A DNA stretch of 33,535 nt from Staphylococcus pragensis (GTDB taxonomy: Bacteria; Bacillota; Bacilli; Staphylococcales; Staphylococcaceae). Under the pieces are notes generated by a model, which saw only the letters and a program-made list of their open reading frames with translations, was not told the DNA's origin and did no database searches. The translations under genes and the position numbers were made by a program. Positions within the stretch are counted from its first letter, which is position 1. The number at the start of each line of letters is the position of its first letter. Below are positions 1 through 7,684 of this stretch, piece by piece. The DNA is taken from NCBI RefSeq assembly GCF_004785665.1, contig NZ_SRPJ01000012.1, positions 1-33,535 on the forward strand, read 5' to 3'.

Positions 1-56
1 ATTTACGTAATCGAATTATTATAACTTCGCGACTATTTGCCTCAACAACAAAAAAA

Positions 57-87
57 GAGATTAAACAACCTAAGGTTGCTTAATCTC
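57..87 (-). terminator. Rho-independent terminator downstream of yhgE (distal)
   Basis: A near-perfect 14-bp stem (57-70 with 74-87, one mismatch, TAA loop) is followed on the minus strand by seven U residues (bases 56-50). It is oriented to end transcripts from the leftward YhgE gene. Confidence 0.75.
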
Positions 88-126
88 AATATTAGGACTC
101 ATCAGTCCGATTTGACGTAGAGCCTT

Positions 127-175
127 AAAAACAACCGCCTAATACGTAGTTATCACAACTACCCATTAGGCGGTT
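127..175 (-). terminator. Rho-independent terminator downstream of yhgE (proximal)
   Basis: A 10-bp perfect stem (AACCGCCTAA at 133-142 with 166-175) encloses a second 6-bp stem (145-150 with 157-162). On the minus strand it is followed by G and five U (bases 131-127). It is the first of two terminators in series after the YhgE gene. A small inverted repeat (95-108) lies between the two. Confidence 0.65.
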
Positions 176-243
176 TAAATTTGCCATTAATTAAATTAAG
201 AATGAAACTCAACATGATGAAATTCATATTGAAATACTATAAG

Positions 244-3060
244 TTACTCAGTCACTTTACTTTCATCCACACGTTTAGAAATCTTACGCATTACTGGATC
301 TAGCACTGGTTTTCCTAATACACCTGCTATAAAGAAACCTAATCCGAATAATGCTAAAATAATAAGTTTCGTAATTAGAATCTCAGGTACAATACCACCT
401 ACTGTTTCACGTAATGAATCAATCACGTGCGTAAACGGTAAGTATGGCGAAATCGTTTGGAAGAACTTAGGCATTGTCACTACTGGGAATGTACCGCCAC
501 CCCCTGCAATTTGTAATACCAACATAACAATCGCAATCGCTTTACCTGGATTACCAAGCAATGATACGCAGGTATAAACAATCGTATTAAAGACAATTGC
601 TCCAAACAATGCTACTAGAATAAACAAGACTGGCGATTCTACTTGTGCTCTCAAGATTAATAAATCGCCTACTACTACAGTGAAGGTTTGAAGTAAGCCC
701 ATTGTTATAAAGAATGCACCTTTACCTAAATAAATTTGTCGTGTTGTTAACTCATCTCTCAAACTTTCATGTTTGTTATCAACAGATAATAAGCTCACTG
801 ATAACAATGCCCCCACCCATATTGATAATGATGTATAGAATGGCGTCATGCCTGAACCATAATCTTTAACTGGGAAGACGTCCACTTGTTTCTTGTCAAT
901 TGGGTTAGCAATAACATCTGCTTGTTTTTTTAAGTCATTTTTCAGAGCATCAATGACTTTATCGACTGCATCATCTTTGTCTAATTTCTTAAAGATGTTA
1001 TTTGCTTTGTCTAAATCTTTTTCAATATCGGGCAATCTGTTTTGCGCAAAGTTTGCCAAGTTCGCTAATGCTTCTTTCGCACGAGGCTGATTCTCATCTA
1101 ATAAATTAACCGCATTGTCATATTTATTAAATAATGTCGGCAAATTAGCATTAACCGTTGCTGTAGCATTGGCTAAGCGTTGTTCTAATTCAGGTAAATC
1201 ATTGCGTACAAAGTCTGCTGCTTTCGCCACATTTTGCTTCACAGTTGGGAAGTAAGCTTGTGCAGTTTGCATTGCATTGATATACGCTTGCTCTAATGCT
1301 GGTAATTCACTTTGAATGGTAGCCACACGTCCTTGGCCTTCTAATACAATTTGTTGTCCAGCAGCAATCACTTGGTTGATTGTATTTAATCTAGATTGGA
1401 CGTTTGATAACGTATTCTGACCTTCATTCAATTGTTGCGTAATGTCGTTAGATAATATTAATAAACGGTTATTTAAATCTTGTTTTAAAAAGTCACGATA
1501 CTGGCCTAATCCTGTGTTTAAATCTGGTAAGCCACGTAGGACATTAACCGCTTCCGCTTTACCTGAACTGCCGTTGCCTAACGCATCGATAAGTTGATTA
1601 ATAGAACGTACAGAACTATTGATACGGTTGTTTGCAATCTCAACTTCTTTGATTTCAGATGATAAATCTACATGTTCTTTGTTCTCTAGCTCTTTTAAAA
1701 TGTCTACAAGTCGTTGGTTGTTTTTTGATTCATTTTCAAAGCGAGCCTTAATATTACGCAATGTGTCATTAAATTCGGTTGGTCGATTTGAACCAATGAT
1801 GCCATAAACCACATTCTTCAAGGCTTTAATATCAGATTGAGTGGCTTTCGTTTGTGTGTCCGCATTATCAGATAAGGCCAATAATGCTTCAGCAAGTGCA
1901 TTATTCATCGCTTTCACATCATCTTTAGACACAATTTGGCCTTTGTTTAAAGCGTCTTTATTATTATTGTTACTCAATGGTTGCACTTTATAAGCAGGCA
2001 TGCCTGACGTACTTTGTTGACGTAAAGCATTGTTCGCTTGTCCATTAACTTCTTGGGCACGGCTTGCAGCTTCTTGATAATCGCCAACACGTTGTTGTGC
2101 CATCGTTAAATAACCTTGTGCGTCATTCAAGCGATTATTCGCTAAATCAAGCCCTTGACTCGCAATATCGACGCCCCTATTGAGACGTGGGAATTGAGCT
2201 GGAATATCGTTAGCAGCGACATTAAGCACGCGTTCAATATTAGGCATAAATTCATTTAATGCTAAAATGAGTTTCGCTTTCTCATTCAATGATGGAATCG
2301 CAGCGTTGACGTCATTCAATTTCTGTTGAGCATCTAAAATATCGCCTTTGTAATTACCTAATGAACGGAAACGATTGGCGTACGCATCCAATTGATCTTG
2401 GTGTTCATTCAGATAAACAATACGATCCGCAATTTTGTTCAATTGTGGTAATGATTGATGCGCAGCATAAACGGCATTTTTTATCTTGTTAATGGTTGGC
2501 ACTTCATCTTCAAGTTGAATCCCTACTTTGTTGGCTTCTTGAAGAATCGCTTTCGTTACTGTCGAATTAAATTGTTTATTCGCTTCATCTACAATGACTG
2601 TTGACCCTGTATCTGTCATTTTTGGTGCTACAGCATTGATTTTCTGATTCACTTTATATTCTATATCTGCTTTTTGTGGTTTCTTTCTTAATGTACCGGT
2701 GATTTGATGAGAGAATTCTTTCGGTATGTATATGCCGGCATAGTATTTACCCATTTTGATTTCATGGTCTGCCTTTTCCCGGCTTACGAATTGCCAGTCA
2801 AATTTCTTATTCTTCTTCAATGTATCGACTAGCGTATCCCCGACATTAATTTTTTTGCCTCGGACTTCGTCACCTTGGTCTTCATTGACAACCGCTACTT
2901 TTACATGGTCTGTATTACTATACGGATCCCACATCGCCCAAAGGTTGAACCAAGCGTAAAATGACGGCAAGATAGCTAAACCTAGGAGAATTACCCAAAC
3001 GGCAGGGGTTTTCGCCACACGCTTCAAGTCCGTTTTATATAATTTTAGTGCGTTTTTCAT
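244..3060 (-). CDS. yhgE: YhgE/Pip-family membrane protein (phage infection protein homologue)
   Basis: A 938-aa protein with YhgE/Pip architecture. One N-terminal membrane segment (about residues 15-40) carries the family-typical stretch PSFYAWFNLWAMWDPYSN followed by VAVVNEDQG. A roughly 700-residue extracellular region rich in predicted helix/coiled coil follows, and then about five C-terminal membrane segments (about 745-925). Relatives include Lactococcus Pip and Bacillus YueB, which are phage receptors, and EsaA of the type VII secretion system; the physiological role in staphylococci is not settled. An upstream GTG at 3066 is in frame, but the AGGAG at about 3070-3075 sits 7 nt from the ATG at 3060 and only 1 nt from that GTG, so I use the ATG. 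The gene is divergent from the scaH-like gene and ends in two serial terminators. An EsaA-like role is less likely because no other T7SS gene is present. Confidence 0.85.
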   Translation of the reverse strand: MKNALKLYKTDLKRVAKTPAVWVILLGLAILPSFYAWFNLWAMWDPYSNTDHVKVAVVNEDQGDEVRGKKINVGDTLVDTLKKNKKFDWQFVSREKADHEIKMGKYYAGIYIPKEFSHQITGTLRKKPQKADIEYKVNQKINAVAPKMTDTGSTVIVDEANKQFNSTVTKAILQEANKVGIQLEDEVPTINKIKNAVYAAHQSLPQLNKIADRIVYLNEHQDQLDAYANRFRSLGNYKGDILDAQQKLNDVNAAIPSLNEKAKLILALNEFMPNIERVLNVAANDIPAQFPRLNRGVDIASQGLDLANNRLNDAQGYLTMAQQRVGDYQEAASRAQEVNGQANNALRQQSTSGMPAYKVQPLSNNNNKDALNKGQIVSKDDVKAMNNALAEALLALSDNADTQTKATQSDIKALKNVVYGIIGSNRPTEFNDTLRNIKARFENESKNNQRLVDILKELENKEHVDLSSEIKEVEIANNRINSSVRSINQLIDALGNGSSGKAEAVNVLRGLPDLNTGLGQYRDFLKQDLNNRLLILSNDITQQLNEGQNTLSNVQSRLNTINQVIAAGQQIVLEGQGRVATIQSELPALEQAYINAMQTAQAYFPTVKQNVAKAADFVRNDLPELEQRLANATATVNANLPTLFNKYDNAVNLLDENQPRAKEALANLANFAQNRLPDIEKDLDKANNIFKKLDKDDAVDKVIDALKNDLKKQADVIANPIDKKQVDVFPVKDYGSGMTPFYTSLSIWVGALLSVSLLSVDNKHESLRDELTTRQIYLGKGAFFITMGLLQTFTVVVGDLLILRAQVESPVLFILVALFGAIVFNTIVYTCVSLLGNPGKAIAIVMLVLQIAGGGGTFPVVTMPKFFQTISPYLPFTHVIDSLRETVGGIVPEILITKLIILALFGLGFFIAGVLGKPVLDPVMRKISKRVDESKVTE

Positions 3061-3182
3061 TGTCACACTCCTACGAATGAAATATTAAAATTTGATATCA
3101 AATTTAAGTTAACCGTTGTTTTTTTATTTATAGAGTTAGTATAATACTTTTATTAAGCAAAGTAATAATTAGTTGATAAGTG

Positions 3183-3212
3183 TTAACTATTTTTTCTAAT
3201 TAGCATTATAAC
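3183..3212 (+). promoter_or_regulatory. Weak candidate promoter for the scaH-like hydrolase
   Basis: TTAACT (3183-3188), an 18-bp spacer and TATAAC (3207-3212) lie about 44 nt upstream of the ATG. The match is modest. The rest of the 195-bp divergent gap is AT-rich, and I found no full WalR box (TGTWAH-N5-TGTWAH) in it. Confidence 0.3.
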
Positions 3213-3255
3213 AAATAATTAATTATTCGCATACTAGTAGGAGGAAAAGCAAGCA

Positions 3256-5430
3256 ATGTCGAAACAGAAATTAATGGTCTATTTATTAACTACTACCCTC
3301 GTCTTTCCTACCTTTACGACGAGTCTTGCACACGCCGAAGACACGACTGACGAAAGCGAAGCGTCATCATCACGTGCTCACAGTAATGAAGATGCTCCAT
3401 CAACCGAAGAAGATAAAACTCAAGAAGATACTGACACCAAAGATGAAAACAATGATGATTCAACTACCTCACAAGAAGAATCAGTGAGTACAGAAGAAGA
3501 TAATTCAGAAGAAACATCAGCTTCTCATAAAGAAACTGCACATAAAGAATCTACTAACGATAAAACAACTAAAAAAGATAAGACAACGCGTTCAAATCGT
3601 CAGCAAACGAATCAATCATCATCTCGTGATAATGCGTTTTATCATACGCCACTAGCATCATTTTTTGATATTCCGAATTTAACTGGTAATCATTCTTCTC
3701 ATTTCTTAGACCCTAACGTATTTGATAATGGTTTCAGTTTAACGAATTTAATCGCTTCATTATTTAACTTTGATAGCGATATTTCTGATTATGAACACGT
3801 TGAGAATTCTAAAGAGATTTCTGGCAATGCTTCTTCAGAAAATCATTCTAATACTAATGACTCAAATCAAAGCGCATCAACATCTCAATCAAGCTCAATA
3901 CACAGTGAAAATAGTACACAAACTGACGATGCTACATCTGAACAGTCAGGCTCAACTGAGATGCCACAACACGAAAAAGAATCAGATAATACAGGAGCGA
4001 CTGCAAGTTCAAATGAAAGTAAAGATGATGCAAGCATTAGTAAAGCATTAGACGCGATTGATGACTTAGTGACAGATGCGACTGATACTCAAAATAGTAC
4101 AGACTCAAATCAAAGTAGTAATGAAACTACCTCTAATGAAGACAGTCATTCTTCTAGTGAGCAACCATCTTCACATGCATCATCTCAATCTGATAGCGAG
4201 TCTAAAGGGGACAGCTTTTCAGATTCGGTATTAGATTCAGTACTTGATCAATATAGTGAAGATGCCACTAAAACACATAAAGATTATGAGTCTTCTAAAG
4301 CAAGCGGAAAAACATCTGTGAATAAAGACAAACCGTCAACATCTGTTAACACGCAATTACCTACTAAAGAAGAACTGGCACATAAAGCAGCACCAGTTCA
4401 ATCATTCGAAGATGCTATTAAACGAAATAACACGCGTGCAACTAGTTTATTCCAAATGTTGCCACAACTGAACCGTAACAGTATTAGCGATGGCAATATA
4501 GCAGTAGTTGAAAGCAAAGATACACGCGATTTCATCAAATCTATCGCAAAAGATGCGCATCAAATCGGTCAAGACCAAGATATTTATGCGTCAGTCATGA
4601 TTGCACAAGCGATTCTAGAATCAAGTTCAGGACAAAGTGCCCTTGCACAAGCGCCAAATTATAATTTATTCGGTATCAAAGGCGCTTATCAAGGACAAAC
4701 TGTCAACTTTAACACACTCGAAGCTGGCAACGATAATGCTATGTTTAATATTATGGCTGGTTTCAGAAAATACCCTAACACTAAAGCGTCATTAGAAGAT
4801 TACGCTAGTTTAATCAAACACGGCATTGATGGTAACCCTAGCATTTATAAAGGAACATGGAAATCTGAAGCGCCTACTTATCGTTCAGCGACAAGCCATT
4901 TAAGTAGAACATATGCGACAGATCCAAATTATGCGATGAAATTAAATAGTCTGATTCAACATTACAATTTAACAGCTTTCGATAAAAAATCGATGCCAGA
5001 TTTAGATAAATACGCTAAATCCACTTCAAGTGGTCAAAATGTTTCAGGCGGAGACTTTAAACCATTCGCCATCACAGATGGTGCAACACCTTATCCTCAA
5101 GGCCAATGTACTTGGTATGTATATGAGCGTGTGCAACAATTTGGTAAGCATGTAAGCGGTAATTGGGGCGACGCGCATCACTGGGATAATCGCGCTGAGC
5201 GTGATAGTTATCGTGTGACAGGTACTCCGAAAGTACACACGGTGGCTGTATTTGAGAGAGGACAAGCGGGTGCAGATTCAACGTATGGTCATGTTGCTTT
5301 TGTTGAAAAGGTTAACGAGGATGGTTCGATTATTGTGTCTGAATCCAACGTTAAAGGGTTAGGTATTGTGTCATATCGTATGATTGATGCGGACACTGCA
5401 CAAGCATTGTATTATATTGAACCGAAGTAA
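3256..5430 (+). CDS. scaH: Secreted glucosaminidase/CHAP peptidoglycan hydrolase (ScaH-like autolysin)
   Basis: A 724-aa exported bifunctional murein hydrolase. A signal peptide (residues 1-27, cut after AHA) is followed by about 350 residues of Ser/Thr/Asp/Glu/Asn-rich low-complexity linker. Next comes a glucosaminidase domain (about 425-570) with QAILESSSG, where E455 is the expected catalytic acid, and NLFGIKG. A C-terminal CHAP domain (about 605-724) has GQCTWY with C618, GHVAFVEKV with H679, and SESNV (residues 695-699). The glucosaminidase cleaves GlcNAc-MurNAc glycan and CHAP usually cuts stem peptide or cross-bridge. The order matches S. aureus ScaH (the SAUSA300_2579 type), but I recall that protein as shorter, so the linker appears expanded here. 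AGGAGG at 3239-3244 supports the ATG. The next gene is convergent. The symbol is by architecture and neighbourhood rather than by alignment. Confidence 0.85.
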   Translation: MSKQKLMVYLLTTTLVFPTFTTSLAHAEDTTDESEASSSRAHSNEDAPSTEEDKTQEDTDTKDENNDDSTTSQEESVSTEEDNSEETSASHKETAHKESTNDKTTKKDKTTRSNRQQTNQSSSRDNAFYHTPLASFFDIPNLTGNHSSHFLDPNVFDNGFSLTNLIASLFNFDSDISDYEHVENSKEISGNASSENHSNTNDSNQSASTSQSSSIHSENSTQTDDATSEQSGSTEMPQHEKESDNTGATASSNESKDDASISKALDAIDDLVTDATDTQNSTDSNQSSNETTSNEDSHSSSEQPSSHASSQSDSESKGDSFSDSVLDSVLDQYSEDATKTHKDYESSKASGKTSVNKDKPSTSVNTQLPTKEELAHKAAPVQSFEDAIKRNNTRATSLFQMLPQLNRNSISDGNIAVVESKDTRDFIKSIAKDAHQIGQDQDIYASVMIAQAILESSSGQSALAQAPNYNLFGIKGAYQGQTVNFNTLEAGNDNAMFNIMAGFRKYPNTKASLEDYASLIKHGIDGNPSIYKGTWKSEAPTYRSATSHLSRTYATDPNYAMKLNSLIQHYNLTAFDKKSMPDLDKYAKSTSSGQNVSGGDFKPFAITDGATPYPQGQCTWYVYERVQQFGKHVSGNWGDAHHWDNRAERDSYRVTGTPKVHTVAVFERGQAGADSTYGHVAFVEKVNEDGSIIVSESNVKGLGIVSYRMIDADTAQALYYIEPK

Positions 5431-5442
5431 TTCGTTTTTTGA

Positions 5443-5609
5443 ATGGTTCTAAAATGAATGCTCATTTCACTTAAGTTGAGACGCTTGCCTAGGGTATAGT
5501 TTCAGCCAGAAATTCCTCACAGATAAATCTGTGGCATTTCTAAGGTCTTCAACTTGTACTGTTCCCTCAGGCGTCGCTCAACTACGTCCATTATTCATTT
5601 TAGAACCAT
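5443..5609. repeat. 167-bp nested palindromic element with 17-bp perfect terminal inverted repeats
   Basis: The ends are exact inverted copies (ATGGTTCTAAAATGAAT at 5443-5459 and its complement at 5593-5609). Inside, GTTGAG (5475-5480) pairs with CTCAAC (5577-5582), AGAAAT (5508-5513) with ATTTCT (5536-5541), and CACAGAT (5518-5524) with ATCTGTG (5527-5533). The whole element can therefore fold as one long imperfect hairpin. It has no coding potential and lies between convergent genes. It may be a MITE-like or REP-like mobile repeat, or an unusually large bidirectional terminator; its terminal repeats do not match IS431, IS256 or IS1181 ends as I remember them. Confidence 0.7.
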
Positions 5610-5613
5610 CTAT

Positions 5614-5695
5614 CTAACTAAGTACTTTAGTATATAAATTCATTTATATTTAGCATACCTACCTTACTTTCGCTGTTTTAGACGTACTTAGGTAG
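5614..5695. repeat. Small inverted repeat next to the palindromic element
   Basis: CTAACTAAGTAC (5614-5625) is an 11/12 match to the reverse complement of GTACTTAGGTAG (5684-5695). It fills the rest of the gene-free gap between the hydrolase and yfcC. Its function is unknown. Confidence 0.4.
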
Positions 5696-5718
5696 TGTGT
5701 GTTATATATTTTCATATT

Positions 5719-5753
5719 AAAAAAGGTGGGGCACTCGAAGTGCGCCACCTTTT
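5719..5753. terminator. Bidirectional Rho-independent terminator after yfcC
   Basis: An 11-bp stem (5725-5735 with 5739-5749, one mismatch, CGA loop) is flanked by six A on the left and four T on the right. It can act in both directions. It lies 13 bp past the yfcC stop codon and would also stop read-through from the convergent hydrolase gene. Confidence 0.85.
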
Positions 5754-5765
5754 CATTTTCAAAAA

Positions 5766-7340
5766 TTAAGAATAGATTAATACTTGTGTGATGAGCATGC
5801 CGCCACCAAAGATAAAGACGAAAGCTACAATTGGCCAAACGAATTTCAACCAGTGTGAATATTTCATATCTAACATTTGTAGTGTCGCCATGATTAAGCC
5901 GGTTGGTGCTAAGAATAACATCGCATATTGTCCGAATTGGTAGGCTGTTACGATGACAAATCTTGGGATGCCGACTGTGTCCGCAAGTGGTGCAAAAATA
6001 GGCATCGATAACACGGCTAGACCTGATGATGACGGAATGATGAAGCCTAAGAAGAAGAAAATAATTAATAAAATGACGATGAAGATAGGCCCGCTAACAC
6101 CTTGCACAAGTGAAGATGAGAAGTTTAAGATTGTGTCTGAAATCAAGCCTTCATTCATAATCATATTGATACCACGTGCTAAGCCAATAATCAGTGATAC
6201 CCCTACTAAGCTAGATGCCCCATTTACAAACGCATCTACTACTGCTTTTTCACCTATACCATTTTTACCTAACGCTACGATAAGCATGATAACAATGGTG
6301 AACGCTAAGAACATTGAAGCCATGATTGGGAACCACCAACCTTGTGTCATAACGCCCCAAACCATAATTGGAAACGGTAAGAGAAATAAGATTAATATGA
6401 TTTTTTTACGGAAAGTAAAGACGCTTTCTTCACTATCATTTTTAATAACTGACCATTGTTTTTCAAATTTTGCTTTATCTTCATACGTATAAGACAGTTT
6501 TGGGTCTTTTTTAATACGTTTTGCGTACCATGCTAAATAACCTAATGTGAAGATAGTCGCAATAATTAAACCGCCAATTCTCCAATATAGTCCATCGACA
6601 AACGTTGTACCTGCAGCATTTGAAGCGATAACTACTGAGAATGGATTAACTGTTGAAAACGTACTACCTACAGAACTTGCCAGAAAGATTGAACCCACAC
6701 ATATGATGGAGTCATAACCCATAGCTATGAAGATGGGTACAAGCACTGGATAGAATGCGACCGCTTCTTCTTCAATTCCGCAAAGTGTACCACCTAAAAC
6801 CATTAATACTGAAACCATAAAGACGAGCAAGAATTCATGTCCTTTCGTCTTTTTCGTTAGTGCTAGAAGTCCTGATTCAAATGAACCACTAGTCTGTACG
6901 ACACCTATTAAGCCCCCTAGCACTAGAATAAACACCATGACATCTACCGCTTCTATCGTTCCGTTGACCATACTTGTTGTAATTTGATCTGGCCCTGCAG
7001 GATGTTGCTCTAAACGTTCATACGTCCCCGGGATAGAAATGGGTTTATTAATCGCCCCAGATTTAAATTGATCGACGTCTATTTTAACGCCCAATTTATC
7101 TAATTGTTCTTGTGTACCGTCGACAGTTTTTGTTTGATTATGCGCATTTACAATTTTGAATTCTTGCGCACTTGAATCATAAGATAATTTAGAATATGCC
7201 CCTGCCGGTATAACCCACGTCGCTATGACGGCAATGACAGTTAATATAAATAGAATAGTAAATGCGCCTGGCATACTTAATTTGAAACGTTTCTTTCTTT
7301 TTTTAGATTGCGTATCTGAAATATCGTTAGCGTGTGTCAT
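5766..7340 (-). CDS. YfcC-family membrane transporter
   Basis: A 524-aa polytopic protein of the YfcC / C4-dicarboxylate anaerobic carrier-like family, with an N-terminal cytoplasmic stretch and about 11-12 membrane segments. The family-typical C-terminal IPSSSGLAVLSMPIFAPLAD and the VVIASNAAGTTFVDGLY stretch are present. Members are usually annotated as dicarboxylate or arginine/ornithine-type carriers, but the substrate is not deducible here. An in-frame TTG at 7349 abuts the ribosome binding site. AAGGAG sits 9 nt before the ATG at 7340, so that start is used. Upstream lie a perfect cre match (7584-7597) and a 13/15 Fur-like box (7399-7413), suggesting carbon-source and possibly iron control. 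The gene is monocistronic, with its own terminator. Confidence 0.8.
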   Translation of the reverse strand: MTHANDISDTQSKKRKKRFKLSMPGAFTILFILTVIAVIATWVIPAGAYSKLSYDSSAQEFKIVNAHNQTKTVDGTQEQLDKLGVKIDVDQFKSGAINKPISIPGTYERLEQHPAGPDQITTSMVNGTIEAVDVMVFILVLGGLIGVVQTSGSFESGLLALTKKTKGHEFLLVFMVSVLMVLGGTLCGIEEEAVAFYPVLVPIFIAMGYDSIICVGSIFLASSVGSTFSTVNPFSVVIASNAAGTTFVDGLYWRIGGLIIATIFTLGYLAWYAKRIKKDPKLSYTYEDKAKFEKQWSVIKNDSEESVFTFRKKIILILFLLPFPIMVWGVMTQGWWFPIMASMFLAFTIVIMLIVALGKNGIGEKAVVDAFVNGASSLVGVSLIIGLARGINMIMNEGLISDTILNFSSSLVQGVSGPIFIVILLIIFFFLGFIIPSSSGLAVLSMPIFAPLADTVGIPRFVIVTAYQFGQYAMLFLAPTGLIMATLQMLDMKYSHWLKFVWPIVAFVFIFGGGMLITQVLIYS

Positions 7341-7398
7341 GTATTTCAACTCCTTTGTATATATTTATAGTTAAGACATGCGTCACACTTTCTATTTT

Positions 7399-7413
7399 TG
7401 AAAATGATTATCT
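7399..7413. promoter_or_regulatory. Fur-like box upstream of yfcC
   Basis: TGAAAATGATTATCT matches the staphylococcal Fur consensus TGATAATNATTATCA at 13 of 15 positions. It lies about 60 nt upstream of the yfcC ATG, within a plausible promoter zone. A chance match is possible in AT-rich DNA. Confidence 0.35.
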
Positions 7414-7583
7414 TATATTTGTGAAAATTTTATCAATCTTTATCAACTTAAGTTTATGTCTAATGCAAGTTACATTCAATATAATTACAAATTAAAGTAT
7501 AAACATTTGAAATACCGTCATACTTCCTTCACATAACTTTACGAATAATCTTTTGAAAATAGCTTGCTATTTCTACGTAATTG

Positions 7584-7597
7584 TGTAAACGCTTACT
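7584..7597. promoter_or_regulatory. Catabolite-responsive element (CcpA cre site)
   Basis: TGTAAACGCTTACT fits the low-GC Gram-positive cre consensus TGWAARCGYTWNCW at every position. It lies about 245 nt upstream of yfcC and just past the sasF-like terminator, so yfcC is the likely target. Apart from this site, the Fur-like box and the terminator, I see nothing in the 344-bp gap. Confidence 0.6.
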
Positions 7598-7624
7598 ATA
7601 CTGATGTTGCCCTTTTCAAAAAAT

Positions 7625-7671
7625 AAAAAGAGTAGATAATTAAGTTGTTGAATACTTTAAATTATCCACTC
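7625..7671 (-). terminator. Rho-independent terminator of the sasF-like gene
   Basis: A 12-bp stem (7630-7641 with 7660-7671, one mismatch) and an 18-nt loop are followed on the minus strand by UUUUUAUUU. It lies 13 bp beyond the stop codon of the wall protein. Confidence 0.75.
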
Positions 7672-7684
7672 TCATATAAGCTAT

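Noticed and set aside
91..112. Hammerhead-ribozyme-like CTGATGAGTCC on the minus strand downstream of yhgE
   Set aside because: The CUGAUGA core is present and pairs with itself as GGACU/AGUCC, but there is no following GGAC-GAAA strand and no stem I/III partners, so it is a chance match.
3143..3212. WalR box upstream of the scaH-like gene
   Set aside because: TGTTAA occurs once, but the second TGTWAH at the required 5-nt spacing is absent.
5953..6492. 179-codon open frame antisense to yfcC
   Set aside because: It is the complement-frame shadow of a hydrophobic membrane protein; it has no ribosome binding site and low-quality composition. The YfcC frame has family motifs.
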